A DNA stretch of 64,000 nt from Pedobacter chinensis. Its GTDB lineage: Bacteria; Bacteroidota; Bacteroidia; Sphingobacteriales; Sphingobacteriaceae. Positions within the stretch are counted from its first letter, which is position 1, and each line of letters begins with the position of its first letter. Positions 1 to 7,591 of the stretch are shown in pieces. The stretch spans positions 372,001-436,000 of the forward strand of contig NZ_QPKV01000006.1 of NCBI RefSeq assembly GCF_003339865.1. The letters are read 5' to 3'. The notes under the pieces were generated by a model, which saw nothing but the letters and a program-made list of their open reading frames with translations, ran no database searches and had not been told where the DNA came from. The position numbers were made by a program, and so were the translations under genes.

Positions 1-302
1 AGGTTCCCTGCATGTTCAATAAGTGTATCATGCTCAAACCATGCATAGGCATATTTTCTCCGATCATAAAATTTTACAATTTCTGCCTCATAGGGATCAA
101 ATAGAGGGAATTTCTTTAAAAAGGAATCAATAGCTGTGCTGTCAAAAGTAGAACTGAGTTGCGAACTGAAATGACCAGCTATGGATGCATTGTTATAAAG
201 CTTTTTCTTTTGTGCTTTTTTACCTTTCTGCACACAGCCTGTTAACCAACAACAAAGCGTAATAATGATTAAAAATAACAGTGATCGGGACTTTTGCGAC
301 AT
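1..302 (-). CDS. L,D-transpeptidase-like lipoprotein, N-terminal part (cut by window edge)
   Basis: The reading frame starts at the ATG at 300-302 and runs off the left edge without a stop. The first 23 residues are hydrophobic and end in a lipobox-like LTGC, so this is probably an exported lipoprotein. The following part (FLKKFPLFDPYEAEIVKFY, then KYAYAWFEHDTLIEHAGN) resembles the N-terminal scaffold of YcbB-type murein L,D-transpeptidases in Bacteroidota, which cross-link peptidoglycan. The catalytic domain lies outside the window, so the assignment rests on family resemblance alone. The gene is divergent from the small gene beginning at 550. Confidence 0.6.
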   Translation of the reverse strand, partial: MSQKSRSLLFLIIITLCCWLTGCVQKGKKAQKKKLYNNASIAGHFSSQLSSTFDSTAIDSFLKKFPLFDPYEAEIVKFYDRRKYAYAWFEHDTLIEHAGN

Positions 303-549
303 ATTGTAGAGTTGTAAATGCCTTTGGCCAGTACAAGATAAACATTAAATGGCAATCAGAAAAGAATCTTATGTGATGGGTTGAACCGAAAGGAGTATCG
401 ATTATAAATAGTATTGAATACTGGAGATGGATTAGTTTAAATAATTATTACTGTTAAGCATATTGTGCAGAGAATCAAGATTGATCATGACCCGTATCAT
501 TTTTAACTGCAGTTGATTACCTAATTTTATTTCAGCAAATCGGATTTTT

Positions 550-855
550 ATGAAACATCTTCACTTTAATTTTCAATCTCCTACAAAGGGTACTTATACC
601 ATAACTTCTTATTCAGAAACTAGTGATGAATCTTATCAGGCTGATTTCGAAGTTCAGCAAAATGGCATTTTGAAGGTTCCCCTTGAATCGCTCGATGAAG
701 GACAATGGGAAATCGTAATCAGGTGGGAAATTTCTGGAAAGCAGTTTGAGAGACGCAGAAAATTCTCAGTCCTTGCCGAAAGGAATCTTTTTCATGCCAA
801 CAAATATGCAAGTGCCTGTTTGAATGAAAAAAAGGGGCAGCTGTTTCATCATTAA
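550..855 (+). CDS. small hypothetical protein, beta-rich
   Basis: A 101-residue protein of unknown function. No signal peptide or membrane segment is visible. The alternating hydrophobic pattern (YTITSYSETSDESYQADFEV, then QWEIVIRWEISGKQFERRRK) suggests a small beta-sandwich, somewhat like the extracytoplasmic part of FixH-type proteins, but I cannot place it in a family. It stands alone, convergent with the lipoprotein gene at 939-1157. The ATG at 550 is the only start giving a sensible length. Confidence 0.6.
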   Translation: MKHLHFNFQSPTKGTYTITSYSETSDESYQADFEVQQNGILKVPLESLDEGQWEIVIRWEISGKQFERRRKFSVLAERNLFHANKYASACLNEKKGQLFHH

Positions 856-938
856 GTTTGAATCCCATACTACAATGCAGGCTTATAGAGCTGGCAACGG
901 CATTCGTTAATTAGTATATCTTACTTTGATTATTCGGG

Positions 939-1157
939 TTACCACAATCTCGCTGGGTGTGATCTCATGAATAGGTGCGCTGCAAACCAAGTGTCGTCTG
1001 AATTTCTTATAGTAGTCGCATAGAAGCCTTCCCTGTATTTCTTAACAGTAATTTTATTTTTACCGGAGTTTTTATCTTGTTGTCTTTTTACACAACTCAT
1101 GCAGCAGATTGTGGATAGAGTGATAAATAATACACACGCAAATTTAAATTTTTTCAT
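939..1157 (-). CDS. small putative lipoprotein
   Basis: 72 residues, third gene of the ArsR/SRPBCC operon, starting 3 bp after the SRPBCC stop codon. The N-terminus has a lysine-rich start, a hydrophobic stretch and a Cys around residue 22 in a lipobox-like context (CCMSC), so it is likely a secreted lipoprotein. The rest is short and basic. The C-terminus (FMRSHPARLW) looks abrupt, so it could be the truncated remains of a longer protein. Function unknown. Confidence 0.5.
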   Translation of the reverse strand: MKKFKFACVLFITLSTICCMSCVKRQQDKNSGKNKITVKKYREGFYATTIRNSDDTWFAAHLFMRSHPARLW

Positions 1158-1160
1158 TCT

Positions 1161-1643
1161 TTAATTATTCGTTAATATTGTTTGAAGGCGATCAAACATA
1201 CTGAACCAGCTTTGATATGCGCCTGTTTTTTTAGCTTCTGATTCATCAACGGTTTGGTGTAGCGTAACCTTAGTTTGTTTGCCAATGGCAGTGAAAGTAA
1301 CTGTAGTTAGGATGGTTTCCGGCCATTCATCTGATTTTCCGGCAGCATTAGCGCTAACGATATCTCCATGCTCATTGGATAGAATCATAGAAAAAACTAA
1401 TTTTTTGGGAATTATAATTTCCTGATAAATACCTTTAATCCAGCAATCTCCATGAACAGGATCGTTTATAACGGAATGAAATTGGCTTCCTTTTTTTACT
1501 TCTATGGACTTAAATTCGATACTGCATCCATCTGGTGCATACCAATGTTTTAATTTTTCGGGATCTGTCCACGCGCTAAAAACGATTTCACGTGGTGCAT
1601 CAAACAAATGTGTGATTAACAGGTCTTTTTTATTTTTTTCCAT
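1161..1643 (-). CDS. SRPBCC / AHSA1-domain protein
   Basis: 160 residues matching the activator-of-Hsp90-ATPase-like (AHSA1) branch of the SRPBCC/START-like fold. Hallmarks are the N-terminal FDAPREIVFSAWTDPEKLKH with WYAP following, and the late WFSMFDRLQ helix that closes the hydrophobic cavity. In bacteria these single-domain proteins are usually encoded beside an ArsR-type repressor. That is the case here, since the start overlaps the end of the ArsR gene by 14 bp, which implies translational coupling. The ligand or activity is unknown. Confidence 0.9.
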   Translation of the reverse strand: MEKNKKDLLITHLFDAPREIVFSAWTDPEKLKHWYAPDGCSIEFKSIEVKKGSQFHSVINDPVHGDCWIKGIYQEIIIPKKLVFSMILSNEHGDIVSANAAGKSDEWPETILTTVTFTAIGKQTKVTLHQTVDESEAKKTGAYQSWFSMFDRLQTILTNN

Positions 1644-1965
1644 CTTCTTTGGTTTTTATTTCGGTTAAATATTGATCTAATTTTTCAAAACTTCGAACCC
1701 AATGTTTCCTTGATTGTTCTACCCATGTCACTACTTCATCAAGTTGATCTAACTTTGCTTCACAAAAGCGATCCCTTCCATATTGTTTTACCGTGATCAG
1801 TCCGCACTCTACCAATATCCCAATGTGCAAAGAAATGGCTTGTCTGCTCGTGTCAAATTTTTCTGCTATCGAATTTACATTTTGTGGTTGACCAGCAATT
1901 AAATTTATAATTGCTCTTCTGGTTGGATCGGCTATTGCCTGATATACATCTCTTCTGGCTTTCAT
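1630..1965 (-). CDS. ArsR-family winged-helix transcriptional regulator
   Basis: 111-residue DNA-binding protein. The segment from IADPTRRAIINLI through FDTSRQAISLHIGILVECGL is the classic ArsR helix-turn-helix; VKQYGRDRFCEAKLDQLDEV forms the wing and dimerization end. No metal-binding Cys cluster (ELCVCDL type) is visible, so it belongs to the non-metal-sensing branch that pairs with SRPBCC proteins. It is the first gene of a three-gene operon and probably autoregulates it. Start at the ATG at 1963-1965. Confidence 0.93.
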   Translation of the reverse strand: MKARRDVYQAIADPTRRAIINLIAGQPQNVNSIAEKFDTSRQAISLHIGILVECGLITVKQYGRDRFCEAKLDQLDEVVTWVEQSRKHWVRSFEKLDQYLTEIKTKEDGKK

Positions 1966-2228
1966 ATGTGCAAGTAAGTGATTGCAAATATAAGCGCAAG
2001 TATTTGCTTGCGCAAGAAAAAAGGTGATTTTTTTGAAAATGGTTTGATTCGCTTCGCGGTTTTCTTTAGTTATTGACGGTATTGACCATTATTAAGATAT
2101 TTGTTGCTTCGAACTAAACTTTTTTGTAATGAATTCAATAATTTGGGTTTAGAAATAAACTTCCACGATAGAAAATTACAATGAAGTTTGCGAAGTTTTA
2201 TTCCTTGCCTGCTATTTTCAAACGTTTT

Positions 2229-3029
2229 TTAAACATGATAAATTAGTCCACTACCTTTATCTAGCGATTTGATAGTTGTCATATCATCGGATGACAGCTC
2301 AAAGTCAAATACATTGAAATTTTCATTTATCCTTTTCATATTTGCTGATTTCGGAATAACCACAACTTCTTTTTGAATTAACCATCGTAAAACCACTTGG
2401 GCAATGCTCTTATTATATTTGTTTGAAAGCGCTTTTAAAAGTTCATTATTAAAAAGATTGTTTTTCCCCTGAGCAAATGGGGCCCATGATTCCAACTGGA
2501 TGCCTTGAGATTTCAAAGCTTTCTGCATTTCTGTTTTTTGGGAAAATGGATGTGTCTCCACTTGATTGACTGCTGGTATCACACTATGCTGCTTAAGTAA
2601 ATTCTGAATCTGATTCATATTGAAATTACTTACACCTATAGCCCTTACTATACCTTCTTTATATAATTCTTCCATTGCTGTCCAGGAGGAGTTTACGTCT
2701 CCCTGCGGGAGATGAATCAAGTACAGATCAATATAGTCAAGACCCAATTTCTTTAGTGATGTTTCAAAAGCGCACTTTGCTTTTTCATATCCGAGATCCA
2801 CTGGCGAAAGTTTTGTGGTCACAAAGATTTCTTCTCGTTTGACATTACTTTTTTTAATCGCTCTGCCCACCGATTCCTCATTATAGTATGCCGCAGCTGT
2901 GTCTATCAGTCTGTAGCCAATATTTAAAGCATTTAGTACAGACTGCTCACACTCTAAACCATCTCGAAGCAAATAAGTGCCAAAACCAAGCAGCGGCATT
3001 TCTACGCCGTTATTTAATGTTATGTTCAT
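2229..3029 (-). CDS. aldo/keto reductase (2,5-diketo-D-gluconate reductase-like)
   Basis: 266-residue cytosolic NADPH-dependent oxidoreductase of the AKR superfamily. The catalytic tetrad is visible as Asp43, Tyr48, Lys73 and His106 (in LIDTAAAYY, VTTKL and LYLIHLPQ). The cofactor-binding end is present as VVIPKSANMKRINEN. The length fits the AKR3/AKR5 type, which reduces small aldehydes and ketones. The ATG at 3027-3029 is preferred over the TTG one codon upstream. It lies 123 bp downstream of a second, different aldo/keto reductase on the same strand. Substrate unknown. Confidence 0.93.
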   Translation of the reverse strand: MNITLNNGVEMPLLGFGTYLLRDGLECEQSVLNALNIGYRLIDTAAAYYNEESVGRAIKKSNVKREEIFVTTKLSPVDLGYEKAKCAFETSLKKLGLDYIDLYLIHLPQGDVNSSWTAMEELYKEGIVRAIGVSNFNMNQIQNLLKQHSVIPAVNQVETHPFSQKTEMQKALKSQGIQLESWAPFAQGKNNLFNNELLKALSNKYNKSIAQVVLRWLIQKEVVVIPKSANMKRINENFNVFDFELSSDDMTTIKSLDKGSGLIYHV

Positions 3030-3152
3030 CAATTATATCTATCTGTATGCTGTTTTACGATAACTTGATTGGGTTGGAGCTTGATTGAGCGTCATGACAC
3101 ATTTTTTTAGCCTTAACTCTGTAAAAATTAACCTTTTATCTCAGGGCAATGT

Positions 3153-4145
<993 letters not shown>

Positions 4146-4265
4146 TTATACTGCAAAGTTGTGAAGAAAAGGCGAGCCGTTTTGTATACAGATTACGGGT
4201 TCTCTTACCAATATTACTGATTGGAAAGGCCAGTAGCAAAAGAGCACGCCAGAACCTGTAAGTTT

Positions 4266-4305
4266 GTAGCGATAAAAGAATTGTAAATTCGTAGCGATAG
4301 AAGAA
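4266..4305 (+). repeat. direct repeat in the AKR/AraC intergenic region
   Basis: Two 15-bp copies, GTAGCGATAAAAGAA at 4266-4280 and GTAGCGATAGAAGAA at 4291-4305, differ at one position. They start 25 bp apart, immediately before the AraC-family start codon and within the shared divergent promoter region. Direct half-sites about two helical turns apart are typical AraC-family operators, so these may be the binding sites of the adjacent regulator. Confidence 0.5.
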
Positions 4306-4311
4306 CAAGGT

Positions 4312-5208
4312 ATGGAAGAGATTATAAAAATTGGCAGTATAGCGCAATACAATACCATGCGGGGCGTAACGACCAAACATCCTCTGGTTGCTGTGATTGA
4401 TCTCTCGAAAGCGCAATCTATGCCCGCCAGGTCATTTAACTTTGGTTTGTATGCGGTGGGTCTGAAAGAACTGAACAGTGGCCAATTGCGTTATGGAAGA
4501 AGGCACTATGACTACCAGGAAGGAAGTCTGATATTTGTAGCGCCCGGACAGGTAATAGGTGTGCAACCCAATGTTGAATTATTTGCTCCGAAAGGCTGGG
4601 TATTGCTCTTTCATCCCGACTTGTTAAATGGCACTCCGTTAGGCAAACATATTCAGGAGTATTCTTTCTTTTCGTATGATGTAAATGAAGCGCTTCACCT
4701 GTCGGATAAAGAGAGAAGTATTGTGATTGATTGCTTCTCAAAAATTGAGTACGAACTGGATCAAAATATAGACAAGCACAGCAAAGGACTGATTGCATCC
4801 AACATCGAGTTGCTGCTCAATTATTGCATCCGTTTTTACGACCGCCAGTTCATTACGCGCGACAATGCAAACAAAGGAGTCCTGGAACGGTTTGAATACT
4901 TATTAAAAGGTTATTTTTCATCCGATAAACCGCAGAGCGAAGGCTTACCTTCCGTAGCTTATTGCGCCGAAGCACTACATTTATCACCCAACTATTTTGG
5001 TGACCTGGTAAAGAAAGAAACCGGCCAATCTGCTCAGGAATACATTCAATCACAAGTGATAGATGTGGCGAAAGAGAGACTGTTTGACATGAATAAGTCT
5101 GTAAGTGAAATTGCCTACGAATTGGGCTTTAAATACCCGCAGCATTTTACCCGTTTATTCAAACAAAAAGCAGGCGTTACACCGAATGATTACCGGATGA
5201 TGAATTAA
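4312..5208 (+). CDS. AraC-family transcriptional regulator
   Basis: 298 residues. The N-terminal half looks like a cupin-type sensor (YQEGSLIFVAPGQVIGVQP, then GWVLLFHPDLL). The C-terminal hundred residues carry the two helix-turn-helix motifs (AEALHLSPNYFGDLVKKETG and VSEIAYELGFKYPQHFTRLF, ending KAGVTPNDYR). It is divergent from the aldo/keto reductase at 3153-4136, which is its most plausible target. A hairpin terminator follows at 5249. Confidence 0.95.
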   Translation: MEEIIKIGSIAQYNTMRGVTTKHPLVAVIDLSKAQSMPARSFNFGLYAVGLKELNSGQLRYGRRHYDYQEGSLIFVAPGQVIGVQPNVELFAPKGWVLLFHPDLLNGTPLGKHIQEYSFFSYDVNEALHLSDKERSIVIDCFSKIEYELDQNIDKHSKGLIASNIELLLNYCIRFYDRQFITRDNANKGVLERFEYLLKGYFSSDKPQSEGLPSVAYCAEALHLSPNYFGDLVKKETGQSAQEYIQSQVIDVAKERLFDMNKSVSEIAYELGFKYPQHFTRLFKQKAGVTPNDYRMMN

Positions 5209-5248
5209 ATGAACTCATTTCATTGATTATCATGTATTTTGAAAAGAT

Positions 5249-5277
5249 AAAGGGATTGGTGTTCTACCAATCCCTTT
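5249..5277. terminator. bidirectional hairpin terminator between araC-type gene and ssrA
   Basis: Perfect 12-bp stem AAAGGGATTGGT / ACCAATCCCTTT with a 5-nt loop. It lies 40 bp after the AraC stop codon and 3 bp beyond the tmRNA 3' end, so it can stop transcription from both sides. The U-tract is short in both directions. Confidence 0.7.
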
Positions 5278-5280
5278 AAG

Positions 5281-5643
5281 TGGAGCCGAAGGGAGTCGAA
5301 CCCTTGTCCAGTTGTGAGATAAATTATACCTTCTACATGCTTATTTTTCAATTGATTTTAGGGAAATAAACGGGCTGAAAACCGACCTTATTTAAATCCT
5401 TAGGTACTTGATCTCACTTCAAGTCGTACCTCCTTGAAGCCAGCTTTGTTGTTTCGATGCCCCATATTCTAACCCAACAAGGCAGCAGTTAGAGGGACAA
5501 AAGCTAGTTAGTTCTAAACTAAGCAGCTAAGGCGTAAGTATTTTCGCCAACTAAAATGTGAACGTTCACTTTAAGTGCTCTCCGTACAACGCACTGCATG
5601 CTAGCATAACCTTCGCCACCCCGTCAAATCCAAGAACGGCCCC
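5281..5643 (-). ncRNA. ssrA: transfer-messenger RNA (tmRNA)
   Basis: 363-nt tmRNA that rescues stalled ribosomes together with SmpB. The two ends form the tRNA-like acceptor stem: 5' GGGGCCG pairs with 3' CGGCUCC, with discriminator A at 5281. The T-arm GGTTCGACTCC is intact, and the 5' side carries the conserved TTGGATTTGACGGGGTGGC. The internal reading frame encodes the tag GENTYALAA followed by a stop at 5519-5521. The 3' CCA is not encoded (genomic CTT), so it must be added after processing. One-piece form, not permuted. Confidence 0.96.
5519..5548 (-). other. tmRNA proteolysis-tag reading frame
   Basis: Within ssrA, the resume codon GGC at 5546-5548 opens GGC GAA AAT ACT TAC GCC TTA GCT GCT TAG, giving the tag GENTYALAA. 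The YALAA end is the universal ClpXP/ClpAP degron, and a Gly-Glu-Asn start is typical for Bacteroidota tags. Confidence 0.85.
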
Positions 5644-5690
5644 GGTTTTAATTTTCAATCTAAAGGTGATAAGCCATCAGATTGAGGGCA

Positions 5691-5720
5691 CAAATATACA
5701 AATATTAAGCCAGATTACAA
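5691..5720 (-). promoter_or_regulatory. predicted ssrA promoter (TTG-N19-TATATTTG)
   Basis: On the minus strand the -7 element TATATTTG lies at 5691-5698 and a TTG -33 element at 5718-5720, with a 19-bp spacer. This is the Bacteroidota sigma-70 consensus. Transcription would begin about 45 nt upstream of the mature tmRNA 5' end at 5643. The -33 element sits inside the hairpin at 5710-5752. Confidence 0.55.
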
Positions 5721-5752
5721 TTGTCAGTTTGTAACTGACAATTGTAATCTGG
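5710..5752. repeat. perfect 20-bp inverted repeat with 3-nt loop
   Basis: Left arm 5710-5729 and right arm 5733-5752 are exact reverse complements, with core ACAATTGTCAGTT and loop TGT. It lies between the aminotransferase stop codon and ssrA, both on the minus strand, so it could end aminotransferase transcription. There is no proper U-tract, so it is not a textbook intrinsic terminator. It overlaps the predicted -33 element of ssrA. Confidence 0.75.
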
Positions 5753-5766
5753 GCAAGCAATGCCTG

Positions 5767-6963
5767 TTAAACTCTTCCCGGATATTGTTGAAGTGCAATT
5801 TCCAGACAGTCCATTGATGCATTTAAATCATCCGTATTTAAAACATAAGCCATCCTCACTTCATTTTTACCCGACCCTGGAGTAGAGTAAAAACCTGTAG
5901 CAGGAGCCATCATCACGGTTTGGTTGTGATGACTAAATTCTTCCAACATCCACTGACAAAATTTATCGGCATCATCAATCGGGAATTTTGCCACCACATA
6001 AAATGCACCTCCAGGATTCGGACAAAAAACTCCATCAATACTATTTAAACGACCTACCAGCGTATCTCTACGTAAGGTGTATTCAGTATTTACTTTTTCA
6101 AAGTAAAGATCAGGGGTATCAACAGCAGCTGCACCGGCAATTTGTTCAACCATTCCCGGGCTTAGCCTTGCCTGAGCAAACTTTAAACCCGATGCAATAA
6201 CTTCTTTATTTTTGGTAATTAAACAACCTAAACGGGCACCGCAGGCACTGTAACGCTTTGAAACCGTATCCATGATCACTACATTTTCATCCAGGCCATC
6301 CAGGTGCATTGGAGAAATAAACTCCCTGCCATCATAACAAAATTCACGATAGGCCTCATCCGAAAACAGGAACAAATCGTATTTAATACATAATGTTTTC
6401 AATGCTTCCAGCTCTTCTTTAGAATACAGGTATCCGGTAGGATTATTAGGGTTGCAAATGATAATCGCTTTGGTTTTATCAGTAATCAGTTTCTCAAATT
6501 CTGCAATTGGAGGTAAAGCAAAACCATTTTCAATATAGGATAGGATAGGTTTTACAACAACATTGCTCATACAGGCAAAGCCATTGTAATTGGCATAAAA
6601 AGGCTCTGGTATAATAATTTCATCACCTTCGTTTACACAAGTTTGCATAGCGATGGTAATGGCTTCAGAACCACCAACAGTTACCAATATATTTTCTGGT
6701 TTGATGTTGTAACCTAACTTGTTGTAATATTCTGTTAGTTTCAAGCGATAAGCAAGTGTACCTTCAGATGGGGTGTATGCCCAAACATTAAAATCAATGT
6801 TTTTTATGGCGTTTAACATTCCTTCAGGTGTTTCAATATCTGGCTGGCCGATATTTAAATGGTAAACTTTCTTACCATCTTGCTTTGCTTGATCAGCGAA
6901 TGGCGTTAATTTTCTGATTGGCGATGCAGGCATCTGCAAGCCCTTTTGTGAAATTTTTGGCAT
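5767..6963 (-). CDS. pyridoxal-phosphate aminotransferase, class I (aspartate aminotransferase-like)
   Basis: 398-residue cytosolic fold-type I aminotransferase. Visible hallmarks: LNIGQPDIETPEG near the N-terminus, NPNNPTGYLYS, the PLP-contacting SDEAYREF, and the Schiff-base lysine in VSKRYSACGARLG at about residue 240. The length is normal. The family transfers amino groups between amino acids and 2-oxoacids, including aromatic ones. The nearby aromatic pathway makes a role in Phe/Tyr synthesis possible, but substrate cannot be read from sequence. It sits upstream of ssrA on the same strand. Confidence 0.94.
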   Translation of the reverse strand: MPKISQKGLQMPASPIRKLTPFADQAKQDGKKVYHLNIGQPDIETPEGMLNAIKNIDFNVWAYTPSEGTLAYRLKLTEYYNKLGYNIKPENILVTVGGSEAITIAMQTCVNEGDEIIIPEPFYANYNGFACMSNVVVKPILSYIENGFALPPIAEFEKLITDKTKAIIICNPNNPTGYLYSKEELEALKTLCIKYDLFLFSDEAYREFCYDGREFISPMHLDGLDENVVIMDTVSKRYSACGARLGCLITKNKEVIASGLKFAQARLSPGMVEQIAGAAAVDTPDLYFEKVNTEYTLRRDTLVGRLNSIDGVFCPNPGGAFYVVAKFPIDDADKFCQWMLEEFSHHNQTVMMAPATGFYSTPGSGKNEVRMAYVLNTDDLNASMDCLEIALQQYPGRV

Positions 6964-6977
6964 GGCACAAAAATAAA

Positions 6978-7003
6978 AAAGTCCCGATGAAAATCGGGAC
7001 TTT
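6978..7003 (-). terminator. hairpin terminator after the DUF1573 gene
   Basis: 11-bp stem AAAGTCCCGAT / ATCGGGACTTT with a 4-nt loop, between the DUF1573 stop codon and the aminotransferase start codon. On the minus strand the stem is followed by a U-rich tract, as expected for an intrinsic terminator of the DUF1573 transcript. Confidence 0.8.
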
Positions 7004-7023
7004 AAATATTATTAATTGAAATA

Positions 7024-7422
7024 TTACTTTGAGCTTGCTGCAACAGTTTCTCCTTTAATGTAAAGAACTTTTACCGGAGTTTTTGCATTTGAAGTAATGG
7101 TTACGGCTTTTGAGAAAGGTGACGGGCCGGCTGCCGCGTTAAAAGTTACAGAAATTACACCAGTTTCGCCTTTTTTGATTGGTGTGCTGATATACTTTGG
7201 AACGGTACATCCGCAACTCGCTTCTGCTTTAGTGATAATTAATGGCTCTTCTCCAACGTTAGTGTATTTAAAATCGAAAGAAACAGGCTTTCCCATTTCA
7301 ATTTTGCCGAAATCGTGAGTTTCTGCTTCGAATTTAAATTCAGCTGGTTTTGCAGCCGTTTGTGCGTTTGCAACAACACCAAAACCCAAAATAAAAGCAA
7401 ATAATACTAAGATCTTTTTCAT
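7024..7422 (-). CDS. DUF1573 domain protein, secreted
   Basis: 132 residues with a clear Sec signal peptide (MKKILVLFAFILGFGVVANA). The mature part is one DUF1573 domain, an Ig-like beta sandwich: FEAETHDFGKIEMGKPVSFD, then EPLIITKAEASCGCTVPKY with its conserved CGC motif, then GVISVTFNAAAGPSPFSKAV. Such small periplasmic or surface proteins are very common in Bacteroidota, and their role is not established. It forms a single-gene unit bounded by a terminator at 6978. Confidence 0.93.
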   Translation of the reverse strand: MKKILVLFAFILGFGVVANAQTAAKPAEFKFEAETHDFGKIEMGKPVSFDFKYTNVGEEPLIITKAEASCGCTVPKYISTPIKKGETGVISVTFNAAAGPSPFSKAVTITSNAKTPVKVLYIKGETVAASSK

Positions 7423-7564
7423 GTTATGTTTGATAATTATTTTTTGAAATTTATTAAAACAAATTTAATCTTTTCAGCTTAAAACAAAAACTATTCCAAT
7501 TATATTTTTGCTTATCCATATATAATTTTACAATTCAAGATAAAGGCAAACTTTTAATTTTGTA

Positions 7565-7572
7565 TATATTTG
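7565..7572 (+). promoter_or_regulatory. predicted -7 element of the E1 dehydrogenase gene
   Basis: TATATTTG matches the Bacteroidota -7 consensus TAnnTTTG and lies 19 bp before the ATG at 7592, implying a very short leader. No convincing TTTG -33 element is seen at the usual 19-21 bp spacing, so support is partial. Confidence 0.4.
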
Positions 7573-7591
7573 CCGCAACCAATATTTGATT

